Shown: positions 24,441 through 33,288 of the stretch, piece by piece | How positions within the stretch are numbered: the stretch's first letter is position 1 | How the letters are laid out: every line of letters begins with the position of its first letter | Source: Clostridia bacterium | GTDB taxonomy: Bacteria; Bacillota; Clostridia; Oscillospirales; Acutalibacteraceae | Assembly: GCA_017512465.1 (NCBI GenBank) | Contig: JAFWGH010000018.1 | Location: forward strand, 1 to 41,203 | Length of the DNA: 41,203 bases | Direction of reading: 5' to 3' | The notes under the pieces: model-generated | The model's input: the letters and a program-made list of their open reading frames with translations, nothing else | Databases searched by the model: none | What the model was told of the DNA's origin: nothing | Translations under genes and position numbers: made by a program

Positions 24441-27400
24441 CTTCCCCGCCTCCTTCCAATGTGGCAAGTGCCTCATCAAATCGCGGTACACTCACTTCTC
24501 TGCACTTATCATGATTGCGGCACACAGCTTTAAAATCGCACCAATCACACGCATTGGCGGAAGAGGATTTATAGGGCATATCATCAATATGCCCCTCATG
24601 CAGTGCATTGCCCATATCGGCGATGAGTGCATCGAGCTTGGCGCGGATTTTATCGAGCTGCTCACGGCTGACCAGATTATCCGCTTTAATTTTGCCGTAT
24701 TTATCCACTTTAATCGGAATAAATTTGCCGCTCGGCTCATGCTCCATGCCGTAAATAACATCCTCTTCATTTAAGAGCATGCCGGTCATTTTATAGCGCC
24801 CGTCCTCGCCTTTTTTCTTCACATCGGCAGAAAGATGCGAGGCATCCACCGGCTTATCCTTTGCGTTGATATACAACAATCCCGCCGGCACGCTGCCGCC
24901 GTATTTTTCACCGGTATCGGTGGACAAGCTCAATAAATAAATGAGCATTTGCGCATTAATACCATGCAGCACCTCACCGAGCTTAAATTCCTTAGAGCCG
25001 GTTTTATAATCAATGATTCTATAATACTTTTCGTTTTCTTTTTCCATCAAATCCACGCGGTCAATGGTTCCCATCAGAGAAACCTTGCCTTTTTTGAGCG
25101 GTACTTCATAGCCGCCTGATGCACCGGGACCGACCTTTAACTCAAAATCAGTCGGCTCAAAATCACTTTGGCGCATTTCCGCCGCCATCTGCTCTAATGT
25201 GGCGATGATGATATTTCTGTTTTTAGATACAATGTAGCGGAATCTGCCGTTTACAAACTCCTCGGGCAAATTCAACTCTTGCAAATATTGTTCGATATAG
25301 CGGTCGGTAAACTCTCTCAACTGTCGGGGTGTGAGCGCCACAATACCCTGCTTACCCAAATCCCGCACGAGGTGCTCGAGGACATAGTGAATGAGGGTGC
25401 CGCCGGTGCGTGCATCCAAAGCCGCAGTATCAATCGTTTTAGCCCGCAAGCCGTATTTACAAAAATACATAAACGGGCATTTGGAATAATTTTCCAGCTG
25501 TGTGGGCGAAATCGCCATGGATTCGCCAAATAGCTGCAGTGCCGTATCGGGCTCATCAATCTGCTTTTCCGCGCCCGACAGGCTTTGCTCTATGAGCTTT
25601 ATTTTATCGGCATAGCGCTCATTTTGGCTATACAACTCATACAAGGACATGCGCAGGGGTGTATTCTCCTTCCACATGCCTGCGAGCACGGCAAAGCCCT
25701 GCTCCTCACTTAAAATATCGTTTTCATCCGCCAAACGCCCCTTGCGTGTTTCCACACAGGGTAAAATCCGGCGAATCTCTTTAATGAGCGTGGAGGCACT
25801 TAAGCTCTCCCCCTCTAAATTACTGCTGTTATAAGATAAGAATAAATACTCACTCGGTGCGAGCGCCGCACAATAGGCGAAAAAGCGCTCTTGCAGGCTC
25901 ATGCTTTTAAAATTGACGCCGAGCTCTACGCCCTGCTCGAGCAAACGCACCCTCTCGGCATCTGTGAGAATGCCAGCATCCGCATAGGCTTTCGGGAACA
26001 CGCCTTCATTGACACCGAGCAAAAACGCCGCCTTGGGCACATCGGTACGGATTCTCTCGGCAGAGCCGATTAATATCTCATCCATCCTTTGCGGCAGCAC
26101 ACCGATAGTGGCATTGGAAACCGCCAAATCGAGTACCGCCATGAAAGTTTTCGCATCCAGTATCTCGTCGCCGCGTGTTGCCACCATTTGGTCTAAGCAA
26201 TTCATCAGCACCTGCCACACCTCACTCTGCCTTGAGGCAACCTCATCGGTATTGGGAGCACACTCAATCAGGCGCTTGAGGTTTTGCGCGGCATGCACAC
26301 TTTCAAGCAGTTCATACAGCGCTGCAGCTGTCTCGCGCACGGTGGCGCCATGAATTTTTTTGGCGAACTGCAGCAGCGGAATAATCGCTTTTTTGCGCAT
26401 TTCATTGATGTGCTCAAGCTGTGTGCGGTTTTCCTCGCTAAAGTGCTCGGTAAAGCCTTCCGGATTATATTCAAAGTCGCAGCTCCACTTTTTCTTGCCG
26501 TGAATATTCCAAACGATACAATAGTTTTCAAAATCAGATATTTGAGCGGTATCCCAACCCGCTGCCGCACTCTTAATGCAGCTTATAACATCATCCAAAC
26601 GGAATCTGTCCGCCACACTTTTGAGCGCAAAATGGCAAAAGAGCATCAGCGGCTCATTAGTTACATCGCGCCGCGCATCCTTAAAAAACGGAATATCCAG
26701 TGCCTCAAACGAGCGCTTTAAATAGGGCATATATTTCTTTTCATCACGCACAATCACCGCTATATCCTTATAGCGGTAATCCTTTTGCATGATGCACTTT
26801 TTTATTTTCATTGCCGCAAAGTCGCACTCTCTTTGGGTGTTCACACACTCATAAATTTCCACATCATTTACCGGTACTTCCAGGCACTTTGCCGCCGGAG
26901 TATAAATTCCTTCGCTCAAATAGCGGAAGGCTTCCTTCATGCCGGACAAATCCGTAAAGCATTTGGTTTTTACATCCACACCCTCACTACGCGCCGCTTC
27001 TATGAGCTTATGTGCGGTTTTCTTAACGGATTCAAATTTATCGCCCTCCGGCGCATCCATCGCCAAAGTATCGGTACAAAGGGTGATATAGGTATGCTTG
27101 CTTTGGCGAATAATCTTGGCAATGATATCGAGCTTTTGCCTGTCAAAGAAGCCGAAGCCGTCTATCGCTACGGTGTAGCCTTCAAAGAAAGCGTGTTTTT
27201 CCAAAATGCTGTTCACGAGATTTAATACATCATCGGGATTCAAATAGCTCTCATTGACCAGGGCATCATAGCGCTGTGTAATCATGGCAATTTCGCGGAT
27301 TTTTTGCTGTAATACACCCGAGTCGGATTGCTCACCCGCCTGTAAAAGCCGGTCGGTATCGGTCTTGGAAAACTTCATTTCCATGGTGAAATTGAGCATG

Positions 27401-27753
27401 GAATCAATAAATTCGGGGCGGGACGCCTGCTTTTGATAAAACTGCAGCTGTCCGCTCAATTCCTCAATTGCCTTACTCATTAAAACAGCTTTGCCTGAGC
27501 CATCTAACATTTCGGGTTTCACACCACCATACTTCTCGGTGATAATTCTCGCTAAATTATTAAACCAAATGACTTTGATTTTTGCTCCGTCACGCGCGCC
27601 GAAATCCTCCAGCACGGAACGCTCCGTGATGAAGGAATGTTGATCAGGTACCAGTATCATCAACTTTTCATCTGTGTGCACCTTTTCGGCGAAAAGCGAT
27701 TGTATGTATTTTGACTTACCGCTCCCGGCAAGGCCATAATCAATTTCCAGCAT
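24433..27753 (-). CDS. addB: ATP-dependent helicase/deoxyribonuclease AddB
   Basis: 1106-residue partner of AddA. An AddB-type P-loop opens the protein (GLAGSGKS, residues 7-14). The C-terminal nuclease shows GTIDRVDLM and IIDYKTGSK. The iron-sulphur cluster cysteines are visible as CPFMYFC upstream of the nuclease core and CDWCDFKAVC after it. In this family the 4Fe-4S cluster staples the nuclease domain. AAGGAG lies 5 nt before the ATG, overlapping the 9-nt gap to the phosphohexomutase stop, which indicates co-transcription. No chi-recognition claim is made. Confidence 0.95.
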   Translation of the reverse strand: MLEIDYGLAGSGKSKYIQSLFAEKVHTDEKLMILVPDQHSFITERSVLEDFGARDGAKIKVIWFNNLARIITEKYGGVKPEMLDGSGKAVLMSKAIEELSGQLQFYQKQASRPEFIDSMLNFTMEMKFSKTDTDRLLQAGEQSDSGVLQQKIREIAMITQRYDALVNESYLNPDDVLNLVNSILEKHAFFEGYTVAIDGFGFFDRQKLDIIAKIIRQSKHTYITLCTDTLAMDAPEGDKFESVKKTAHKLIEAARSEGVDVKTKCFTDLSGMKEAFRYLSEGIYTPAAKCLEVPVNDVEIYECVNTQRECDFAAMKIKKCIMQKDYRYKDIAVIVRDEKKYMPYLKRSFEALDIPFFKDARRDVTNEPLMLFCHFALKSVADRFRLDDVISCIKSAAAGWDTAQISDFENYCIVWNIHGKKKWSCDFEYNPEGFTEHFSEENRTQLEHINEMRKKAIIPLLQFAKKIHGATVRETAAALYELLESVHAAQNLKRLIECAPNTDEVASRQSEVWQVLMNCLDQMVATRGDEILDAKTFMAVLDLAVSNATIGVLPQRMDEILIGSAERIRTDVPKAAFLLGVNEGVFPKAYADAGILTDAERVRLLEQGVELGVNFKSMSLQERFFAYCAALAPSEYLFLSYNSSNLEGESLSASTLIKEIRRILPCVETRKGRLADENDILSEEQGFAVLAGMWKENTPLRMSLYELYSQNERYADKIKLIEQSLSGAEKQIDEPDTALQLFGESMAISPTQLENYSKCPFMYFCKYGLRAKTIDTAALDARTGGTLIHYVLEHLVRDLGKQGIVALTPRQLREFTDRYIEQYLQELNLPEEFVNGRFRYIVSKNRNIIIATLEQMAAEMRQSDFEPTDFELKVGPGASGGYEVPLKKGKVSLMGTIDRVDLMEKENEKYYRIIDYKTGSKEFKLGEVLHGINAQMLIYLLSLSTDTGEKYGGSVPAGLLYINAKDKPVDASHLSADVKKKGEDGRYKMTGMLLNEEDVIYGMEHEPSGKFIPIKVDKYGKIKADNLVSREQLDKIRAKLDALIADMGNALHEGHIDDMPYKSSSANACDWCDFKAVCRNHDKCREVSVPRFDEALATLEGGGEDG

Positions 27754-27762
27754 AGTGACTCC

Positions 27763-29277
27763 TTAGTCGATATACTTTTTAAATGCACTCAACTCGAGTT
27801 TATCAAAATCCTTTACCGCTGTGTAGATTCTCTTTACAATGTTTTTCACACCGCCTGCCACATTACTCTCTACATTGAGCGGCAAAACCGGGTCATGCAC
27901 CGATAAGCGCAGTACAAACCAACCATCACAATCGGCATCTTTAAAATTCACGCGCACGCCCTCTCGCGAATCGGGAGCAAGCACCCAATCCTCATGCGCC
28001 GCCGCATAGGCTTCGAGTGCATCAATTACTCCCTGACCGTACACTTTAAAATCAGGTTCTAAGATATCCATGCGCAGCTCTGCCGCCTCAACAGGCTGTT
28101 TCATGTTTTCAATCAGGGAATTAAGTGTTTTACCCTGCTTGTCCAACAACATCATTTCTATAACAATTTTGGTAATTAAATAGGCGCCGTCATCTAAAAA
28201 GAAGTTTTCACGAAACGCAATGTGTCCGGCGGTTTCACCGGCAAGGGGTGTATCAATTCCCTCTTTATTGAGGCGAATGGCTTCATTAATCACATTTTTA
28301 TAGCCTCGAATAAAGCGGTAGTGGTGACAGCCCATATCGCTTTCAATAAATTCCTTAAACCCATCGGAGGTGATGGAATCAGTCACAATCGTGACACCTT
28401 TTTTACCGCCAGCCGCAATGTAGGCTGCTATGGCAAGCAAATTGTTTTTGTTGAGCTCTTCGCCGCCGGCATCCACGGCACCGCCCCTATCCACATCGGT
28501 ATCAAAAATAATACCGAGGTCGGCGTGATTGTCTACCGTTGCCTTGCAAATACAGCGCATGGCTTCCTCATTTTCGGGATTGGGAATGTGATTGGGAAAC
28601 ATACCGTCCGGCTCCAAAAACAGACTGCCGCTGACATCTGCACCGAGCGGTGCAAGTACATCGCCGGCATAAAATCCGCCCACACCGTTTCCGGCATCGA
28701 CTATAATCTTTTTGCCTTTAAGCGGATGCTCATAATCGGCTGCATTTACGCCTTTTTTAATGGTATCTCTTAAAATCTCGGCATAGCGCGGCATGAAATC
28801 ATAGTTTTCCACCTCACCGCATTTGGTATCATCATATGCCTTTGCATCGGCAGCATTGAGAATGTTTACAATGTCGCTGCCCTCGGCGCCGCCTTCACGG
28901 GTAAAAAACTTTAAACCGTTGCGATAATACGGATGGTGTGAGGCGGTAATTTGAATCGCACCGTCTACCCCCAGCTCCACGGTACTCATAAACATGGCAG
29001 GGGTGGAAGCTAAATCAAAATACAACGCATGCACACCGCAGGCGCTGAGTGCTTTTAACACTGCCGCTGCAATTCTATCGGCGGAAATACGTGAATCATG
29101 ACCGACTGAGATACGCAGCTGCTCACAGCTTTTCCCGGTCTTTTCTCCAACAAAAGCCGCAAACGCCGCCGCAATATCATACACTGCTTCATCCGTTAAC
29201 TCCACAGGCTTTCCTTAATATTCAACGGCAATGCCTCTGATATCTGTTCCGCTCTTTAAAAAATCATACTTTCCCAT
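27763..29277 (-). CDS. Phosphohexomutase (phosphomannomutase/phosphoglucomutase), interrupted by an in-frame TAA
   Basis: Alpha-D-phosphohexomutase that interconverts hexose 1- and 6-phosphates. The catalytic serine loop is TASHHP. The Mg2+ loop DTDVDRGG, the sugar-binding GETAGH and the phosphate-binding C-terminal domain are intact, about 504 residues in all. The family N-terminus with SGTDIRG is encoded from ATG 29277 (MGKYDFLKSGTDIRGIAVEY), but TAA at 29217-29215 follows in the same frame. The rest resumes without shift as GKPVELTDEAV. GAA changed to TAA would explain it. A GTG at 29205, preceded by AAGGAAAG, could restart translation and give a 480-residue protein lacking the first 24 residues. 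The ATG lies one base after the DUF2461 stop; addB follows after 9 nt. Sequencing error, a true nonsense mutation or re-initiation remain possible. Confidence 0.88.
29215..29217 (-). other. In-frame TAA inside the phosphohexomutase gene
   Basis: The codon after ...IAVEY is TAA and the reading frame continues intact on both sides, so this is a point substitution rather than an indel. It sits inside TTAAGGAAAG, which doubles as a ribosome site for the GTG at 29205. Confidence 0.85.
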
Positions 29278-29278
29278 C

Positions 29279-29980
29279 TTATTTTTCTTGCGCTTTGAAG
29301 CGGGCATACAAACCGTCCAAATACGCATACATTCCTTTCATCAATTTTAATTGTGCTTTCATATCATCCACAAACGCAGGCGAAGCGACTACCGAAACAT
29401 CCGCAGTGGAGCGCATGAAATATAATTCTTTTAAATTATAAATACGTTTGAGAGCATCAGGCATTTTTTCGGTACCGGGTTTTTCTCTTTTATAACTCTC
29501 ACCCATAATCCCGTAGCCCGCATCGAGCAGCGGCACAAAAGCTTCTAAAAAGCGGTCGGCATTCTCGATTAAATCGGCTCTGTAAAACGCCATAAATGCC
29601 GGTGTCGCACGCCAAAAGCCTACACCGTTATCCACCCCGCGGGGCGAAACCTCGCACCACAAGCCGGGTGCCATGATGCCCTGCTCCATCGGTCTGCTCC
29701 AAATTACCCAAACATTATCGCGATACAGGGTTTTATCTTTTGTAAAGCGTGTATCGCGGCGAATACGGGAAACTTTTTTGGGATTGACAAGAATATTCTC
29801 ATCCACTTCATACAGTGTATCCGCCAAATCCAGTGTCAGCGCACCCAACTGAGCGCGCGAGCCTTCATTGATTTGCGCCTTGTGCTCCTCATAAAAGGGT
29901 TTATTATTGTGAAAGCGATTCATCTCCAACAGCATGAGCGTATCGGAAGTGATACCCTGAAAATTATAACTCAATTTCAC
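29279..29980 (-). CDS. DUF2461 family protein
   Basis: 233-residue cytoplasmic protein of the DUF2461/TIGR02453 family, function unknown. Recognisable segments are FHNNKPFYEEHK near the N-terminus, IRRDTRFTKDKTLYRDN in the middle (the best-conserved stretch) and GFWRATP. The start is not certain. GTG 29980 lies only 3 nt after AAGGAGG, while a TTG two codons later has better spacing. It overlaps the end of the upstream PLP-enzyme gene by 17 nt and ends one base before the ATG of the phosphohexomutase. Confidence 0.85.
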   Translation of the reverse strand: MKLSYNFQGITSDTLMLLEMNRFHNNKPFYEEHKAQINEGSRAQLGALTLDLADTLYEVDENILVNPKKVSRIRRDTRFTKDKTLYRDNVWVIWSRPMEQGIMAPGLWCEVSPRGVDNGVGFWRATPAFMAFYRADLIENADRFLEAFVPLLDAGYGIMGESYKREKPGTEKMPDALKRIYNLKELYFMRSTADVSVVASPAFVDDMKAQLKLMKGMYAYLDGLYARFKAQEK

Positions 29981-31235
29981 CCGCCTCCTTCATTTTTTGC
30001 ACAGCTAAGAGTATGCCGGTTTTGGCAGAATAAAAATTCAATCCGCCCTGCATCCACACGCAATACGGCTCACGCATAGGACCATCCGCCGAAAACTCGA
30101 TGGATGCACCGGATATAAACGCACCTGCCGCCATAATCACCTGATCCTCATAACCGGGCATATCCCATGCGGCGGGCACGACATAGGAATCTATGGGTGC
30201 ACCGCTTTGCACACCGGCGCAAAATGCCTCCAATGCTCCGGGAGTGCCGAGCTTGATACACTGAATAATATCATAACGCTCCTCATCACTCGCCGGACTG
30301 ACCTCATACCCCAATAACTCAAACAGCGCACCCGCAAATACAGCGGTTTTGAGCGCTTGCGCACTCACGAGCGGTGCTTGAAAGAGTCCCATAAACATGG
30401 AGCGGTTTTCATTTAAACTTGCGCCAACCTCTGCACCGAGTCCCGGCACGGTTGCGCGGTATGCACACAACTCCACCAGCTCTTTTTTTCCGGCAATATA
30501 GCCGCCGGTTTTGGCAATGCCGCCGCCGGGGTTTTTAATGAGAGAGCCCGCCATTAAATCCGCACCGACCTCAACAGGGGTTTGCAAATCCGTAAACTCG
30601 CCGTAGCAGTTATCGACAAAAACGATTGCCTGCGAACAGCGGTGTGTGATGGCGGCGATTTTTTCTATTTCTTTCGTGGTCAGTGTGGGCCTCGCATCAT
30701 AGCCGCGCGAGCGCTGCACATAGACCATTTTTAAATTCTCTGTTTGCCGGATAGTCTGCTCTATAGCTTCAAAATCCGGCCTGCCATCCTTTAAATCCAC
30801 CTGCGCATACTGCACGCCGTAATCCTTCAAAGAGCCCATTCCTTCACCGGTAATACCAATAACCGGTTGAATAGTATCATAAGGCATACCGCTCACGCTG
30901 AGCATCACATCGCCCGGTCTTAATATGCCGAAGAGCGCAATGCCGAGCGTGTGGGTGCCGCAGGTAAAGGAGTGGCGCACCAGTGCCGCTTCTGCGCCAA
31001 AGGCAGCGGCAAAAGTTTTATCGAGCGCCTCTCTGCCGACATCACCGTAACCATAGCCGGTGGAGCCGAGCAAATGCTGCTCACCGATGCGGTTTTGAAT
31101 AAACGCTTTTAAAACCTTGTTTTGATTGTGCTCGCACACCTTCTCGATGCGCGCAAAATACGGGGCGCATTTTTCCAGTGCTTTTTCCCCTAAAGCGTAC
31201 ACATCACTGTCGATATCAAAAAATATGTGTTCCAT
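29964..31235 (-). CDS. Methionine gamma-lyase family protein (aluminium-resistance family)
   Basis: 423-residue PLP-dependent fold-type I protein of the family annotated as Met_gamma_lyase or aluminium resistance protein. VRHSFTCGTHTLGIALFGILRPGD holds the cofactor-binding turn, and SLIKNPGGGIAKTGGYIAGK holds the probable Schiff-base lysine. Substrate and reaction are not established for most members; a carbon-sulphur lyase or related activity is likely. The start at 31235 (MEHIFFDID) is preferred over a far upstream ATG because it overlaps the preceding stop by one base (TGATG) and fits the family. Confidence 0.88.
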   Translation of the reverse strand: MEHIFFDIDSDVYALGEKALEKCAPYFARIEKVCEHNQNKVLKAFIQNRIGEQHLLGSTGYGYGDVGREALDKTFAAAFGAEAALVRHSFTCGTHTLGIALFGILRPGDVMLSVSGMPYDTIQPVIGITGEGMGSLKDYGVQYAQVDLKDGRPDFEAIEQTIRQTENLKMVYVQRSRGYDARPTLTTKEIEKIAAITHRCSQAIVFVDNCYGEFTDLQTPVEVGADLMAGSLIKNPGGGIAKTGGYIAGKKELVELCAYRATVPGLGAEVGASLNENRSMFMGLFQAPLVSAQALKTAVFAGALFELLGYEVSPASDEERYDIIQCIKLGTPGALEAFCAGVQSGAPIDSYVVPAAWDMPGYEDQVIMAAGAFISGASIEFSADGPMREPYCVWMQGGLNFYSAKTGILLAVQKMKEAGEIEL

Positions 31236-32239
31236 CACTTTTCTTCTCCCAAATATAATATGAGTGCCTGCACAAGGGCATAAACACTGTCCATATCCTC
31301 TTTTTTGGCAACGCAAGATGCCGAATGGATGTATCTTGTCGGTACAGAAATAGCAAGCACCTTTGCGCCCGCTCCGGCACTTTGAATGGCGGCGGCATCA
31401 TTCCCGCCTGCCACTTTGGTTTTGGTTTGCACCTTGATACCTTCTTTTTGAGCAACGCTCATAGCGCATGTGTACAGTGTTTTATCATACACCGTTGCCC
31501 TGTCCATAAAAGAAACCGCCGCGCCCTCGCCGAGTACACAAACACGCTCGCTTCCCTCCACACCGCACACATCATTGGCAGTGGTGCTTTCAATAACCAG
31601 CGCAATATCCGGCTGCACGCGGTTTGCCGCCGCGCCTGCTCCCTTTAAGCCGATTTCTTCCATCACGCAAAAACACAGCGTGACATCATATGGCAGCTCT
31701 TTCTCGAGCAGGTTTAAAAGCACCGCACAGCCGAAGCGGTCATCTATCGCTTTGGATTTGATACAGTCATCGCCAAACAGCACATAATCGCTGACAAATA
31801 TACCTCTGTCTGCCGGAGAAACATATTGCATCGCTTCCGCTTTAGCCGCCGCGCCGATATCGATATACATCTGCTCGGTCTTCGGCATCACGCTCACATC
31901 CTCCGTTAAATGCACCGGTGCTGTTCCGATAACTCCTGTCAGTTCGCCGATACGCACACGCTTGCCGAGCAAGGCTTGCGGCTCAATGCCGCCAACGGTG
32001 GTAAATTGTAAAAATCCCTTATCCGTGATATGGGTAATGATAACGCCGACTTCATCCATATGCGCTGAAAGCATCAGCTTTTGACGCGGGGTTTTGCGCC
32101 CTTTCTTCTCAACAATGACATTGCCGAGCGCATCCACGGTATGCGGATAATTCGCTACATGGGAAAGGATAAAATCACGCACACTGCCTTCATCTCCCGC
32201 AGTGCCGCCAAGAAGGCAAAGTTCTTCTAAATACCGCAT
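31235..32239 (-). CDS. M42-family metallo-aminopeptidase (second of a tandem pair)
   Basis: 334-residue cytosolic dinuclear-metal peptidase, related to glutamyl aminopeptidase/PepA and TET particles. Ligand motifs in order are SAHMDEVG (His), KAIDDRFG (bridging Asp), CVMEEIGLKGA (catalytic and metal Glu), VIEST and RYIHSAS (His). The start at 32239 (MRYLEELCLLGG) overlaps the upstream stop codon (TAATG); an extension 16 codons upstream is discarded. It is clearly paralogous to the preceding gene but diverged. Specificity is unknown. Confidence 0.9.
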   Translation of the reverse strand: MRYLEELCLLGGTAGDEGSVRDFILSHVANYPHTVDALGNVIVEKKGRKTPRQKLMLSAHMDEVGVIITHITDKGFLQFTTVGGIEPQALLGKRVRIGELTGVIGTAPVHLTEDVSVMPKTEQMYIDIGAAAKAEAMQYVSPADRGIFVSDYVLFGDDCIKSKAIDDRFGCAVLLNLLEKELPYDVTLCFCVMEEIGLKGAGAAANRVQPDIALVIESTTANDVCGVEGSERVCVLGEGAAVSFMDRATVYDKTLYTCAMSVAQKEGIKVQTKTKVAGGNDAAAIQSAGAGAKVLAISVPTRYIHSASCVAKKEDMDSVYALVQALILYLGEEK

Positions 32240-33264
32240 TACTTTTCCTCCTCGCTTATAATATACGCCGCAATCAGCTTGGCACATTGCTCTAAATCGC
32301 CGATATCGGCTATCTCAACACCGGTATGCATATTGCGTATGGGTGGAGAAACCATGGCGGTTTTGGTGCCGTATTTCGCGGTGGCAATTCCATCGGCATT
32401 TGTACCGGTTTTGCCGCCCATGACTTCCACTTGATAGTCAATGCCGTTTTTCTCGGCACAGGCAATCAGCTTTTTCACCATTTGTTGATTTAATATCGGT
32501 GCCGCACCGATAAATGCACCGCCACCCAAGGGCATACAGGCGTTTTGATGCGCACTGTCTACTTGCGGTTGTGAAGCGAAAGAAACATCGACCACAATCG
32601 CTTCATCTGCCGTGGCGGCAAAGGATGCATTGTCCGCCCCTTTCCCGCCGACTTCTTCGCCAACGGAAAATACGGCACTCACTTTGGCATGAGAGCCTTG
32701 TTCTTGTAAGAGCTGCATCACCCGCACAATAATTGCCATACCGGCTCTGTCATCCAGCGCGGTAGCGCTCACGCGCTCACCGAGCAGGGCGGTAAAATGC
32801 GGCTTTAATACCACTCTGTCACCAATCGCGACAATTCTTTTAAGTTCTTGCACCGGCAAACCGGTATCCACCGCAATATCTTCTATTTTCGGTGCTTTAT
32901 CCTTCTCTTTTTCATCCGCTAAATGCGGCGGCTTACAGGCAATCACACCAAACACGCGCTCTTTGCCCTGCACCTCCACCTCGAGCGAAGGCAGAATGCG
33001 GCGGTCAATGCCGCCGACTTTTGCGAGCTTTAAAAAGCCGTTTTCTTCTATAGAGGTAACGACAAAACCGATTTGGTCCATATGCGCATCCAAAAGAAAA
33101 TGCTTGCCGCTTCCCTGCTTGGTGCAAATAAAATTGCCCCGCTTATCAATTTCAATCGTTCCGAAAGCCGACATCTCTCGCCGCGCGGCATCATATAACG
33201 CACTCTCGCTGCCCGCCGGCGCGCCGCAAAGACAAAAGCTTTCCAATACCCTTTTCATACTCAT
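32239..33264 (-). CDS. M42-family metallo-aminopeptidase (first of a tandem pair)
   Basis: 341-residue M42 peptidase. The ligands are visible: DAHMDQIG, ATALDDRAG, FSVGEEVGGKGA, VVDVS and RNMHTGVE. M42 enzymes assemble into dodecamers that degrade short peptides. AAGGAAA lies before the ATG at 33264. It starts 24 nt after murD and is coupled to the second M42 gene by a one-base stop/start overlap. The two copies differ at the fourth ligand (Asp here, Glu in the second), which suggests different substrate or metal preference; this is inferred. Confidence 0.92.
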   Translation of the reverse strand: MSMKRVLESFCLCGAPAGSESALYDAARREMSAFGTIEIDKRGNFICTKQGSGKHFLLDAHMDQIGFVVTSIEENGFLKLAKVGGIDRRILPSLEVEVQGKERVFGVIACKPPHLADEKEKDKAPKIEDIAVDTGLPVQELKRIVAIGDRVVLKPHFTALLGERVSATALDDRAGMAIIVRVMQLLQEQGSHAKVSAVFSVGEEVGGKGADNASFAATADEAIVVDVSFASQPQVDSAHQNACMPLGGGAFIGAAPILNQQMVKKLIACAEKNGIDYQVEVMGGKTGTNADGIATAKYGTKTAMVSPPIRNMHTGVEIADIGDLEQCAKLIAAYIISEEEK

Positions 33265-33288
33265 ATTGTTTCCTTACAAAATGTATAT

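Noticed and set aside
29215..29217. TAA read as a sense codon through a variant genetic code
   Set aside because: TAA, TGA and TAG all act as normal stops in other genes here (for example TAA in metG and trpB), so reassignment is excluded.
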